Shown: in pieces, positions 44,687 to 53,481 of the stretch
How positions within the stretch are numbered: position 1 is the stretch's first letter
Layout: every line of letters starts with the position of its first letter
Source of the DNA: JBFJKD01 sp038106145
GTDB lineage: Bacteria > Pseudomonadota > Gammaproteobacteria > Pseudomonadales > Porticoccaceae
Reading direction: 5' to 3'
Assembly (NCBI GenBank): GCA_038106145.1
Contig: JAYODD010000014.1
Location: 5,225 to 69,224 of the forward strand
DNA length: 64,000 nucleotides
Position numbers and translations under genes: made by a program
Notes under the pieces: model-generated
Seen by the model: only the letters and a program-made list of their open reading frames with translations
What the model was told of the DNA's origin: nothing
The model's database searches: none

Positions 44687-45403
44687 TCAGGTGTTGGCCA
44701 ACTCCTGCAGAGCATTCAGGTTGACGATTTCAATTTCTCGTTTGTCCACCTGCAAAAAACCCTGTTTCTGAAAGCGACTGAAAACGCGACTGACGGTTTC
44801 GACGGTGAGTCCCAGATAGTTGCCGATGTCGGCCCGCGACATGGGCAGGCGAAAGCGCGTGCCGGACAAATGCCGCAGCGCGTTGCGCGCCGATATGCTC
44901 AGTAGCAGCGTCGCTACCCGTTCCTCGGCGCTGTTTTTGCTCAGCAAAGCGATTAACTGCTGGTCACTGGTGATTTCCTTGCTCATCAACTTAAAAAAGT
45001 GGCGTTGCAAAGAGGGTAGCTTGAGGCTGAGGTCTTCGAGGCGGGAGAAAGGAATTTCGCAAATTGCCGATGTCTCCAACGCCTGGGCGGAACTTCTGTG
45101 CCGGGTGTGGGCGATGCCATCCATGCCGAAGATTTCGCCGGGTAAATAAAACCCGGTGACCTGTTCAATCCCCTGTTGGTTGGCGGCAAAGGTCTTGATG
45201 GCGCCGCTGCGCACGGCAAAAACCGCTTTAAACGGATCCCCGTCCCGGTAAATATATTGATCTTTATGGGTCGGGCGACCCCGTTGCACGATGTCGTTGA
45301 GCCGATCAATTTCCTCGATTTTGAGGGCGATGGGCAAACACAGCGAGCTCATGCGGCACTGATTGCAGTTAACTTCGATATTGTGCGGGCAGGTAGCCGA
45401 CAT
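44687..45403 (-). CDS. fnr: FNR/ANR oxygen-sensing transcription regulator
   Basis: 238 residues from the ATG at 45403, preceded by GGAG. The oxygen-labile [4Fe-4S] cluster ligands are present: Cys13, Cys16 and Cys22 in CNQCRMSSLC, plus Cys115 in SAICEIPF, the same pattern as E. coli Cys23/Cys29/Cys122 and neighbours. A CRP-like effector fold, a dimerisation helix and a helix-turn-helix (SRADIGNYLGLTVETVSRVFSRF) with the FNR-type recognition residues follow. It should bind TTGATN4ATCAA. Candidate targets ompW and uspE/hemN-like flank it. Confidence 0.95.
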   Translation of the reverse strand: MSATCPHNIEVNCNQCRMSSLCLPIALKIEEIDRLNDIVQRGRPTHKDQYIYRDGDPFKAVFAVRSGAIKTFAANQQGIEQVTGFYLPGEIFGMDGIAHTRHRSSAQALETSAICEIPFSRLEDLSLKLPSLQRHFFKLMSKEITSDQQLIALLSKNSAEERVATLLLSISARNALRHLSGTRFRLPMSRADIGNYLGLTVETVSRVFSRFQKQGFLQVDKREIEIVNLNALQELANT

Positions 45404-45453
45404 GTCAGCACTCCGGAGCAACGGTAACAAACGAAGCTGGCAGTATAGCGACT

Positions 45454-46662
45454 CTATTTGAAACTGGAAAATATGTTTTCGGTGATGGTTGGAAGATGCA
45501 ATATGCCCGTGTCCGTGAGAGAAATCTCATTCTGCTGGGGGTTCGCCCAGCCTTGCTGGACGAGGCTCTCGACAACGGGTGTAGCTTCCGGGGGCAGATC
45601 GGCAAGGCGATGCTGACAGAGCAATGTCTGCAACGTTGCGGCGAGGGGATAACCGGTGCTGGGCAGGGTCAGACGGGTCATTCCCGGTAGCCGTTGGTTG
45701 CGGATAGCCTGACGGTATTTTGAGACGGAGGAAATAGTGCGTTGGTAATCCTCCCGTTCCTGTCCCAGGGCGGCGAGTCCGAGCCCAATCCAGTGCCTGA
45801 CATGACCCGAGCGCAGGCCCCAGGGGGTGTACTGCACGGGGCGCACGGTCGATGATGCGAGCGGAGATCGCGGTGGTACAAAGATATGATTGCCGAATAC
45901 GCGCCAGTTGCGTGCACTGAGGGTGCGAAATAAATGTAAAAAATTGTCGCTCGCCCGTTGTAATCTGACGCTCGCCCGGAGCTTGCCGTTGCCGGGGTAC
46001 GACAGCTCAAATCGCTCACATCCCGATGCGGCGATCAGGTCCACTAATCGGGTCAGGAATCCGGCGTCGGTTGCGTCGCCAAACAGCAACTGGACAGCGA
46101 ACGTAAGGTGGTCAAATTCAGTGAATGCGGCAATTGCGTTTTCGATTCTGGCCAGGCTGCGGTCGGCGCTGGCGACGGTTGCGTCCACGCTTAATGTCAC
46201 GCGGCTGTAGCCGAGTCCGGCCAGTAGCGCGATCTTGTCGCGGGAAAAGTCAGCGAGGCTGATCGTAGCACCGCGCACGTTTCTTTCCTGGTGGGCAAAG
46301 GTAATTTTATTCCCCAGGCGAAAGGTCAATTCGGTAATGGCTTCGGCAGAGAACTGGCGTAACGGGGCACCTACCAGGTGTAATTCCGCCACCGGGCGCA
46401 GAGGTTCAAGCCGGGCGTAACGGAGGGCCAGCTCTTCCCATATCAGTTTCTGATAGCGAGGGATTGGGGTCGGTGGACAGTAAATGTTAATGCCCGTGGG
46501 GGTGATGTCCGTGGCGGTCACCGTAGCCCCTGATTGGTCTATATGTTCGCGATAGTGGGACAACAGGGTAGCGTTGAATTCCGCCGGCAACGGTGGCAGG
46601 TGGGGCGTCGCTGAACCTCTGCGATTGTGAATTCGATCGTGGCCCGTCATCACCTGGTACAT
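45454..46662 (-). CDS. HemN-like protein lacking the radical SAM cysteines
   Basis: About 402 residues from the Met at 46662; other in-frame starts are 46650, 46683 and 46699. The chain follows oxygen-independent coproporphyrinogen oxidase from end to end: the opening before LPAEFNATLLSHYREHI, LHLVGAPLRQFS for HemN LHWGGGTPTYL, LLAGLGYSRVTLSVDA for the GFNRLSMGVQ block, and a C-terminus LQTLLCQHRL...TDTGILHL. The segment expected to hold CxxxCxxC reads INIYCPPTPIPRY with one Cys, so a 4Fe-4S/SAM site cannot form. It sits beside fnr, where a true hemN often lies. It is probably a pseudoenzyme. Confidence 0.8.
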   Translation of the reverse strand: MYQVMTGHDRIHNRRGSATPHLPPLPAEFNATLLSHYREHIDQSGATVTATDITPTGINIYCPPTPIPRYQKLIWEELALRYARLEPLRPVAELHLVGAPLRQFSAEAITELTFRLGNKITFAHQERNVRGATISLADFSRDKIALLAGLGYSRVTLSVDATVASADRSLARIENAIAAFTEFDHLTFAVQLLFGDATDAGFLTRLVDLIAASGCERFELSYPGNGKLRASVRLQRASDNFLHLFRTLSARNWRVFGNHIFVPPRSPLASSTVRPVQYTPWGLRSGHVRHWIGLGLAALGQEREDYQRTISSVSKYRQAIRNQRLPGMTRLTLPSTGYPLAATLQTLLCQHRLADLPPEATPVVESLVQQGWANPQQNEISLTDTGILHLPTITENIFSSFK

Positions 46663-46717
46663 GGCTGGGTGGAAACACCTCATCTGTGACACGGACATCC
46701 GTGCCGGTACGCTGGTT

Positions 46718-46788
46718 ACTGTAGGGGCAACTGATGGCAAGGCAAATGATATGCGTCAACCGCGTCGCAGGTTAAAAAGGCCTACAAT
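46718..46788. promoter_or_regulatory. Divergent promoters sharing one FNR-like box (hemN-like / uspE-like)
   Basis: ATGAT-ATGC-GTCAA at 46746-46759 matches the FNR consensus in eight of ten positions. To the right TACAAT (46783-46788) and to the left, on the minus strand, TACAGT (46723-46718) lie 35.5 and 34.5 bp from the box centre, the class II distance for both directions. Confidence 0.65.
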
Positions 46789-46832
46789 GAACCTGGCAGT
46801 GCTACACACACATTTAATCAGAGGGATGGATT

Positions 46833-47695
46833 ATGGAGACGATTTTGGCCGTGATCACGAACTGGGACGATGCCCCTGTGGTCGTGCGTCGCGCGCAGTT
46901 TCTGGCCGCCAAACTGCATACTCAGGTCGAACTTTTTCGCCCGGTACACGCCCGCCTGGGAGAACTTAATAAANNNNNNNNNNCGACAATTTCGACGCAT
47001 TGCGCGATGACATTATGACAGCCGAGGACAAACTACTTGCCAAGCTCAATACAGGTCAGAAGATGCGGGCCCGCAGTTTGTGGTGCGATCGGGTACATAG
47101 CGCCATCGTGTCAGAAGCGGAGCGTACCTCGGCAGGACTGGTTGTTATGATGACCAGCCACCACAGCCTGTTCGCAAATCTTGCCCATACTCCCGATGAC
47201 TGGCATTTGTTGCGGGACGCGCCCTGTCCGGTGTGGATGATGACCCGGGAGACACGCGACATGGATAAGGTGGTCGCGGCGGTGGATTGTCTCGACGAGA
47301 GTGAGCAACAGCAAAAACTGTCCGCGCGGGTGATCGATCAGGCGCGGGCGATGGCTACCGCCCACCAGCTACCGCTGACCGTCGTTACCGTCGTCCCCGA
47401 TCCGGCGCTGATCTATGCCAGCATGGTCAATGTGCCAGTGACGGTCGATTATTTGACGCAGTTGGAACAGCAGGCCGAGAGCAAATTACACGCATTGCTG
47501 GCCCATCTGGGCGTCACCGCCGATAACGTGCTGGTCAAATCGGGGCGGGTGGAAGATGTGCTGGTTAATCTTGCCGGTTATGGTTTGCTGGTGATTGGCA
47601 GTCGCGCCAACAAAGGCGTCAAGGGTCTGCTGCTGGGCAACAGTGCGGAGCGCATACTCAACCACATGCAGTCCGATATGCTGGTGGTGAATTAG
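46833..47695 (+). CDS. UspE-like tandem universal stress protein, with assembly gap
   Basis: Two Usp domains. The first begins METILAVITNWDDAPVVVRRA and continues after a 10-N gap with DNFDALRDDIMTAEDKLLAK and VVMMTSHHSLFA. The second starts near VVAAVDCLDESEQQQK and ends with the ATP-binding pattern GLLVIGSRANKGVKGLLLGNSAERIL. UspE in E. coli supports stress survival and lies next to fnr, as here. The gap is not frame preserving with ten bases. The stop codon overlaps that of convergent msrA by two bases. Confidence 0.88.
46974..46983. other. Assembly gap (10 N)
   Basis: It lies inside the uspE-like gene. Eleven bases, counting the following C, are not a multiple of three, so the true length differs from ten. 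Confidence 0.95.
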
Positions 47696-48331
47696 TCTGC
47701 ACTCAAAGGCAGGGTTTTGTCTTTGTGCCACACCTGGTCGAGGCGTTGTTTGCGCCCGCAGTTCCAGCTGTAAAAAGCATAACGCCTGGGGTTTTTGCGG
47801 TAGTAATCCTGGTGATAATTTTCGGCCTTGTAAAAGGTAGAGGCGGGCACAATTTCCGTTTTGATAGANNNNNNNNNNGATAGACCCGGGCGGAAACCCG
47901 GTTTGCTGCAGCGCTTCCCTGCTCGCCAGAGCCAGCTGTTTTTGCGCTTCGTTGGCATAGAAAATTGCACTGCGATACTGACTGCCCCGATCACAAAACT
48001 GACCGCCCCCGTCCACGGGGTCAACATTTTTCCAGAACGTGGCCAGTAGCTGGCGGTAGCTGACCTGATTGGCGTCGTAAGACACCAGTATGGCCTCGGC
48101 GTGCCCCGTGGTGCCCGCGGATACTTCTGCGTACGAAGGCGCGACCGTGGTGCCGCCGGTATAACCTACTGTGGTGTTCAACACGCCCTTGAGCGCGTCG
48201 AACGGCGGCTGCATACACCAGAAACAGCCGCCGGCAAAGACCGCTTCCTCGAGGTCTGGCGGGGCGGCCAGGCTGTTGTTGGATAATACAAAGAGCACGG
48301 TCAGTAACGGCGCTAACAGTTTATTTTTCAT
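47692..48331 (-). CDS. msrA: Exported methionine sulfoxide reductase A, with assembly gap
   Basis: About 207 residues. A signal peptide (LLTVLFVLSNNSLAA) sends it to the periplasm. The catalytic GGCFWCMQPPFDALKGV follows, then GYTGGTTVAPSYAEVSAGTTGHAEA and DPVDGGGQFCDRGSQYRS, all standard MsrA. The gap at 47869-47878 is flanked by the same six bases GATAGA. Merging them gives PPGSIKTEIVPASTFYKAE in one frame, with ENYHQDYYRKNP after it. MsrA reduces methionine-S-sulfoxide. No msrB is fused or adjacent. Confidence 0.93.
47869..47878. other. Assembly gap (10 N) with overlapping flanks
   Basis: GATAGA stands on both sides (47863-47868 and 47879-47884). Collapsing Ns and one copy restores the msrA frame, so no bases need be missing. 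Confidence 0.95.
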
Positions 48332-48577
48332 CGTTTAAAAAACGTCCGTTAGTAATGGCAGGTCAGGGTCAGAGGTTGGACCATCGGTGAGACCAGGGGT
48401 TCAGTGCGGCAAATTTTTGCGCCCACTAAGGGGTTTGTGGTGTTGATGGTGCCCACGAAGCGGAGCAAATAATGTCAATAATTAGTCATATTGCAACCCA
48501 GTTCGGTTACACTTCGGAGTCCGATTTTCAGTTGTAGAAGCGGGCCCATGCCGGCCTGAAACGGATCAGGGTTAAAT

Positions 48578-49315
48578 ATGTTGCCACCATTAACAGTCGC
48601 CGACGTCTCCGCTGTCACCCTGTTTTTCACGGTATGGGTTGCGTATACCCGCTTCGCCAAGGTCAAGGCCCGTAGCCAACGCACCTTGTCGAGTGTGATG
48701 CGCCACCACCGGGTGCAATGGATGCGGCGCATGATGGCTAACGAGAATCGCATTACCGATGCTTCCCTGCTCGCCAACCTCGAACGGGTTGTGGCATTTT
48801 TCGCGTCTACCACCCTGTTGATTATCGCGGGTATTTTAACGGCGGTGTCCACCGTGGAGGGCACCCTCACCATTCTGATTAATCTGCCGTTTTCTGTCCA
48901 GGTGACCCCAGCGGTGTTGCAACTCAAGTTGCTGTTGTTGGCCATGATATTTGTTTACGCGTTTTTCAAATTTACCTGGAGTATTCGTCAGTACAATTTC
49001 TTTGCCGTGTTGCTCGGAGCAGCTCCGGGTGTGCGCGACGCGGGTATGAATACCGAGGCCTGGACCCAGTTCAGCGAACGCAGCGCGAAGTTGATTGATC
49101 TTGCCAGTCACGAGTTTAATCACGGTCTGCGCGCCTATTATTTTGCGATGGCGCTGTTCACCTGGCTGGTCAGTCCCTGGATGTGCATACTCGCGACACT
49201 GTGGGTGGTGTGGGTGCTCTATCGGCGCGAATTTCATTCGCAGGCGCTAACAACCCTGGATGAATGCAGGGATAATCCGGAATTACGCATTTCCGCCGGT
49301 AATCAGAAGAGCTGA
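48578..49315 (+). CDS. DUF599 membrane protein
   Basis: 245 residues with about four hydrophobic segments. The DUF599 pattern is seen in VRWVWAYTRFA-like FTVWVAYTRFA near the start, WMRRMMANENRITDASLLANL, a Lys/Trp-rich loop FKFTWSIRQYNF and ASHEFNHGLRAYYFAMAL. Function is unknown. It is followed after 14 bp by an ArsS-type radical SAM gene and so appears to head that operon. The ATG at 48578 follows CAGGG. Export of, or housing for, the cluster product is possible but unproven. Confidence 0.87.
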   Translation: MLPPLTVADVSAVTLFFTVWVAYTRFAKVKARSQRTLSSVMRHHRVQWMRRMMANENRITDASLLANLERVVAFFASTTLLIIAGILTAVSTVEGTLTILINLPFSVQVTPAVLQLKLLLLAMIFVYAFFKFTWSIRQYNFFAVLLGAAPGVRDAGMNTEAWTQFSERSAKLIDLASHEFNHGLRAYYFAMALFTWLVSPWMCILATLWVVWVLYRREFHSQALTTLDECRDNPELRISAGNQKS

Positions 49316-49329
49316 TCGGGGATAGTGCC

Positions 49330-50310
49330 GTGCTTGATACTCGACCGCTACTCCTGGCAACCACGTTTCCGCCGTTGCGTCGCAGGTCTCTGCAAACCCT
49401 GCAGGTTAATCTGGGGTATTTATGCAACCTGAGCTGTAGCCACTGTCATGTGAATGCCGGCCCTAACCGCACCGAATTAATGAGTGGTGAACTGGTCGAC
49501 CTGCTGCTTGAAGTGCTGGCCGTGCGCGCTATTAAAACGCTGGATTTAACCGGTGGCGCACCGGAGATGAATCCGCACTTTCGCCGTCTGGTGACTGCCG
49601 CCACCGCGGTCGGAATCGAGGTGATCGACCGCTGCAATCTGACCATACTACTGGAGCCGGGCTATCGGCATCTGGCGCAGTTCCTGGCTGATCACCGGGT
49701 GACGCTAGTGGCATCGCTGCCCTGTTATTCCGAGCAAAATGTCGCGCAACAGCGCGGTAAGGGCGTTTTTGAACAAAGTATCGAGGCCCTTAAAGAGTTG
49801 AATACACTGGGTTATGGGCGGGTGCCAGAGTTGCCACTGCATCTGGTGTACAACCCCAATGGCGCATTTTTACCCCCTGCCCAGACCAGGCTTGAGGCTG
49901 AATATAAGCAGCGCCTTGGGACTGAGCACGGTATCGATTTCCATCACCTGTTCACCATCGCCAATATGCCGATCAGTCGCTTTGGCGGCCAATTACTGGC
50001 GCGCGGCACCTACACGGAGTACATGGCGTTACTGAAAAATAATTACTGTCAGGACAACCTCGACACCGTCATGTGCCGCGATCTGATCAGCGTCGACTGG
50101 CAGGGTTTTCTCTACGACTGCGATTTTAATCAGATGCTGCATATGCCAGCTGGCGGTCACGGCGAGGCATTTGCCAGCGACCGGCCGCAACCCCATTTGC
50201 GCGACCTGCTGAACGGGGATTTTGGCGGCCAGTCGATTGCGGTTGGCGAGCACTGCTACGGCTGCACGGCGGGTCAGGGCAGCAGTTGTGGTGGCGCCCT
50301 TGGCGAGTGA
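49330..50310 (+). CDS. arsS: ArsS-type radical SAM protein (arsenosugar biosynthesis)
   Basis: 326 residues. LQVNLGYLCNLSCSHCHVNAGP carries the radical SAM CxxxCxxC. LTGGAPEMN is the SAM-binding GGxP-like site. The C-terminal half shows the DUF3641 hallmarks YNPNGAFLPP, TIANMPISRFG, VMCRDLISVDW, LYDCDFNQML and CYGCTAGQGSSCGG. ArsS adds the adenosyl moiety of SAM to dimethylarsenite on the way to arsenosugars. Two rSAM-associated transferases follow directly. The methyltransferase ArsM needed upstream in that pathway is not in the window. Confidence 0.9.
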   Translation: MLDTRPLLLATTFPPLRRRSLQTLQVNLGYLCNLSCSHCHVNAGPNRTELMSGELVDLLLEVLAVRAIKTLDLTGGAPEMNPHFRRLVTAATAVGIEVIDRCNLTILLEPGYRHLAQFLADHRVTLVASLPCYSEQNVAQQRGKGVFEQSIEALKELNTLGYGRVPELPLHLVYNPNGAFLPPAQTRLEAEYKQRLGTEHGIDFHHLFTIANMPISRFGGQLLARGTYTEYMALLKNNYCQDNLDTVMCRDLISVDWQGFLYDCDFNQMLHMPAGGHGEAFASDRPQPHLRDLLNGDFGGQSIAVGEHCYGCTAGQGSSCGGALGE

Positions 50311-50998
50311 GGCCCTGTCCGGCGTTACGGTTATCATCCCGGTGCTAAACGATGCGGTGGCCCTGGAGCATTGTCTGGCGCTATTGCAGCCGCTGCGCCA
50401 ACAGGGGCTCGAGGTGATTGTTGTGGATGGTGGCAGTAGCGACGGCAGCGCCGAGTTGGCGGATGCGCGGGTGGATCAGGTCTTGATCAGCGAACCGGGG
50501 CGCGCGCTACAAATGAACCGGGGCGCGGACGCCACCCAGCGGCAGTGGCTGCTGTTCTTGCACGCCGATACTCTTCTGCCGGCGGAGTTCTCCGATGTGG
50601 TCCTGGCCTGGCGCTACAGTCGCGCTGGCTGGGGTTATTTCGCCCTGCGACTCAGTGGTCGCGGCCTTGCTTTGCGCCTTGTAGAGTGGAGTATCAATCA
50701 GCGCTCCTGGCTCACCGGCGTCGGTACCGGTGACCAGTGCCTGTTTGTGCGCCGCGAGCTGTTTGCGCAGGTGGGCGGCTATCCGGAAATCCCGCTGATG
50801 GAGGATGTGGCGCTGTGCAAAAGACTGCGTAAACACGGTCGTCCGCTGTGGGTAAGTCGTGCAGTCACCACGTCAAGTCGTCGCTGGGAAGAGCGCGGGG
50901 TGTTTTCCACCATCTGGCTGATGTGGCGCCTGCGGTTCGCCTATTTTTGCGGTGCGGATCCCCGGCGGCTGGCGGAAAAATATTACGGTCCGCAATGA
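50288..50998 (+). CDS. Glycosyltransferase family 2-like, rSAM-associated transferase 2
   Basis: About 236 residues from a GTG at 50288 (or 50291), overlapping arsS by 20 bp. The GT-A core reads VTVIIPVLNDAVALEHCL, VIVVDGGSSDGS, FLHADTLLP with the DxD-like metal site, and TGDQCLFVRRELF. This matches the TIGR04283 group that accompanies ArsS-type radical SAM proteins. It may attach a sugar during arsenosugar formation. The next gene starts inside its stop (ATGA). Confidence 0.87.
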   Translation: MVAPLASEALSGVTVIIPVLNDAVALEHCLALLQPLRQQGLEVIVVDGGSSDGSAELADARVDQVLISEPGRALQMNRGADATQRQWLLFLHADTLLPAEFSDVVLAWRYSRAGWGYFALRLSGRGLALRLVEWSINQRSWLTGVGTGDQCLFVRRELFAQVGGYPEIPLMEDVALCKRLRKHGRPLWVSRAVTTSSRRWEERGVFSTIWLMWRLRFAYFCGADPRRLAEKYYGPQ

Positions 50999-51615
50999 AC
51001 TGTCGCTATCCCGACGCGCTCGTTATTCAGTTTGCCAAAGCGCCGCGACCGGGGCATGTAAAAACCCGAATGCGCCCCGCGCTGGACGACCAGAGCTGTG
51101 CCGCCCTGCAGCGGAGACTGGTCACATACACCTTCGACACCCTGTCGCAAATGCAACTGTGTGCCTTCGAGCTGTGGGTCGATGAACCCCATTACGACGG
51201 GTTTTTTTCCGGATTAGGGCCGCAGCGACCGGTGCGCCGCCAGCGTGGCCCCAATCTCGGTGCGCGCATGTACCATGCGCTCGCCACCGCCCTTGCCGGC
51301 CACGAGCGGGTGGTGCTGGTGGGCAGTGACTGTCCCTTTTTGAATTCGGGCCATATCGAGGAGGCGTTGGCGTGCCTCAGGGCTGGCGATGACGTGGTGC
51401 TGGGCCCGGCAACGGATGGGGGTTATGTTCTGATCGGCGCGCGACGGGTAGATACGGCGCTATTTTCAGATATCCCCTGGGGGGGCGCCGGAGTCCTCGC
51501 TGCAACCCGTCGCCAGTTACAGGGCCTGGCCTGGCGGTGGAGCGAGTTAACCCCACTTGCGGATATTGATACCCCCGCAGACCTGGAGTTGCTTCACAGT
51601 CTTGAAAATTTCTGA
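50995..51615 (+). CDS. rSAM-associated transferase 1 (nucleotidyltransferase-like, TIGR04282 type)
   Basis: 206 residues from the ATG at 50995 that overlaps the previous stop. ALVIQFAKAPRPGHVKTRM is the phosphate/nucleotide-binding start seen in CofC-like enzymes. LVGSDCPFLN and VVLGPATDGGYVLIG continue the fold, and IDTPADLELL closes it. The family is the second partner of ArsS-type clusters and probably prepares an activated sugar or nucleotide. The operon ends here, with no clear hairpin. Confidence 0.87.
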   Translation: MNCRYPDALVIQFAKAPRPGHVKTRMRPALDDQSCAALQRRLVTYTFDTLSQMQLCAFELWVDEPHYDGFFSGLGPQRPVRRQRGPNLGARMYHALATALAGHERVVLVGSDCPFLNSGHIEEALACLRAGDDVVLGPATDGGYVLIGARRVDTALFSDIPWGGAGVLAATRRQLQGLAWRWSELTPLADIDTPADLELLHSLENF

Positions 51616-51752
51616 AGCTAATTTTTTAACCTGCTGAAATATAAAGAATTATAAATCTTGACCTGTCGTGAATTTCACCGTACCTTGCGCGCATTAAACC
51701 TCCGGTTAACGGTTGTTTAAAACGATGGGCAACAGCACCAAGAGGGCTCAAT

Positions 51753-51929
51753 ATGAGCGGAGATGAACTGGAAATGATGGACGTGGAAGACGCCGACGAA
51801 ACGATGAATGCGGGCTCTGAGCGCGTGCGGGCAGTGATCAGCATGGAAACCCGCCGAAAGCTGGAAGACCGTATCGAACAGCGCCGGCTGGAAAAGCTCA
51901 TTCAGGATTACGACTTCGATATAGATTAA
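51753..51929 (+). CDS. PA3496-family small protein
   Basis: 58 residues, found by reading the gap between operons: MSGDELEMMDVEDADETM, then a basic helical segment VISMETRRKLEDRIEQRRLE and an acidic end QDYDFDID. The acidic-basic-acidic layout with RRKLE...RRLEKLI is that of the small Pseudomonas PA3496-type proteins annotated as envelope integrity factors. AGAGGG stands seven bases before the ATG. Function is not established. Confidence 0.75.
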   Translation: MSGDELEMMDVEDADETMNAGSERVRAVISMETRRKLEDRIEQRRLEKLIQDYDFDID

Positions 51930-52091
51930 TCGTTGCCGCAGCTTGTGCGTTACTAAGCGTATCCCCGCTGTCTACAGGCAGCGGGCAAGTCTTCAACCCC
52001 TCCGTATTTGCTCTTTTTAATATCCCACCGACCCTCTACACCGGTATGCGATTGCGGCATAATGACGCCTCGCTGAAACGGGAGTTGCAGG

Positions 52092-52742
52092 TTGCAGTCC
52101 AGCCCCTTGCTTGAATTTCGGGACATCGGTTTTACACGTAATGACTGGCCTTTGTTTGAACGCCTGTCGGGTGGTGTAGGCCCAGGTGAAGCGTTGCAGG
52201 TAAGCGGCGCCAATGGCAGCGGAAAAACCACCTTGCTGCGCATACTGGTCACCCTGCTATCCCCCAGTATCGGTCGGTTGTTCTGGTGCGAGCAGGAAAT
52301 CCGTGGGCACAGCCCCGACTATCTGGCAAATCTGGTTTTTATCGGTCATCAACCCGGAATGAAGTTGGCCCTGTCGCCGCGGGAAAACCTCGCCTGGTTG
52401 ACACGTGTCCAATCCTGCAGGCCAATGGCGGTTGACGCAGCGCTAGAGCGCATGGGGTTGAACGGTTATGCAGACGTGCCTTGCGCTACGCTGTCGGCTG
52501 GTCAGTTGCGGCGTGTGGCCCTGGCGAGATTGTGTTTGTCCGGGGCGCGGCTGTGGGTACTGGACGAACCCCTCACCGCCCTCGACGCCGAGGGTACGGC
52601 CTTGGTCGAAACTCTTTTTGCGCAACATCTGAATGGTGGTGGAGCCCTGGTGGTCAGTAGCCACCAGGAGCTGAATCTACCCGGTTTGCGACAGTTGGCG
52701 TTGGGTGATTCTACCCGTGGGGGTGATGCTGCCCGTGGGTAA
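52092..52742 (+). CDS. ccmA: Haem exporter ATPase CcmA
   Basis: 216 residues from a TTG at 52092. It is a lone ABC cassette with Walker A GANGSGKTT, signature LSAGQLRRVALARL and Walker B WVLDEPLTALD. It powers release of holo-CcmE from the CcmABCD complex at the inner membrane. It heads a nine-gene ccm operon. A 160-bp gap separates it from the PA3496-type gene. Confidence 0.95.
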   Translation: MQSSPLLEFRDIGFTRNDWPLFERLSGGVGPGEALQVSGANGSGKTTLLRILVTLLSPSIGRLFWCEQEIRGHSPDYLANLVFIGHQPGMKLALSPRENLAWLTRVQSCRPMAVDAALERMGLNGYADVPCATLSAGQLRRVALARLCLSGARLWVLDEPLTALDAEGTALVETLFAQHLNGGGALVVSSHQELNLPGLRQLALGDSTRGGDAARG

Positions 52743-53481
52743 TACAGTTATTTCCTCAGACGCAGAGGGGCGGCTGCCGGACGACCCGTGCTTGGTCACC
52801 GCGCAATCACTCCCCGGCGGGGCGTTTTTCGCCTTGTTGAAGCGGGACATCAGTCTGGCGTTGCGCCAGCGGGGCGATCTCGCACAGCCGTTGCTATTCA
52901 GCGGCATCGTGACGATGTTAATACCTCTGGGGGTGGGCCCAGGCGCCATCCAGTTGGCTTCCCTGGCCCCCGGCATGATCTGGATTACCCTGTTGTTGGC
53001 GACGTTACTGGCCACTGACAGCCTGTTTTTGAGCGACTTTCGCGATGGTTCCCTTGAACAGTTATTATTGAGTCCGCAGCCGTTGTGGCTGCTGGTGCTC
53101 GCCAAGATCGCGGCGCACTGGCTGGTGGTGGGTTTGCCGATAACATTATTTGCGCCGGTGATCGGTTTGGTGCTGGCGCTGCCGGCGGCCGGATTCGTAC
53201 CGCTAATGGCGAGTCTCGCGATCGGCACCGCGGCACTGAGCGTGATCGGTGCCATTGGCGCGGCCCTGACGGTGGCATTGCGCAAGGGCGGCATGCTGCT
53301 GGGTTTACTGGTGATGCCACTGTATTTACCGGTACTCATATTTGGTGCCGGTGTGGTGCAGCTGGCGGTGGACGGCCTGTCCATCAATGGCGCGATGGCC
53401 ATCATGGGGGCTTTATTGGCGTTTGCGTTATTGCTGACGCCGTTTGCCGCCGCGGCGTTGAGGGCGGGTATCAATGGCTAA
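52705..53481 (+). CDS. ccmB: Haem exporter membrane subunit CcmB
   Basis: Up to 258 residues; CcmB is usually near 220. The family-like sequence starts at FFALLKRDISLALRQRGDL about 40 residues in, so the GTG at 52705 is an upper bound, with an ATG at 52726 and a TTG near 52791 as alternatives. Six membrane spans follow, with LFLSDFRDGSLEQLLLSP typical of CcmB. It is the transmembrane partner of CcmA and overlaps both neighbours. Confidence 0.93.
   Translation: MILPVGVMLPVGNTVISSDAEGRLPDDPCLVTAQSLPGGAFFALLKRDISLALRQRGDLAQPLLFSGIVTMLIPLGVGPGAIQLASLAPGMIWITLLLATLLATDSLFLSDFRDGSLEQLLLSPQPLWLLVLAKIAAHWLVVGLPITLFAPVIGLVLALPAAGFVPLMASLAIGTAALSVIGAIGAALTVALRKGGMLLGLLVMPLYLPVLIFGAGVVQLAVDGLSINGAMAIMGALLAFALLLTPFAAAALRAGING

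Noticed and set aside
46663..46740. HemN-like start at the beginning of its open frame (46740)
   Set aside because: That start lies upstream of the minus-strand -10 element at 46718-46723 and the added residues have no family match.
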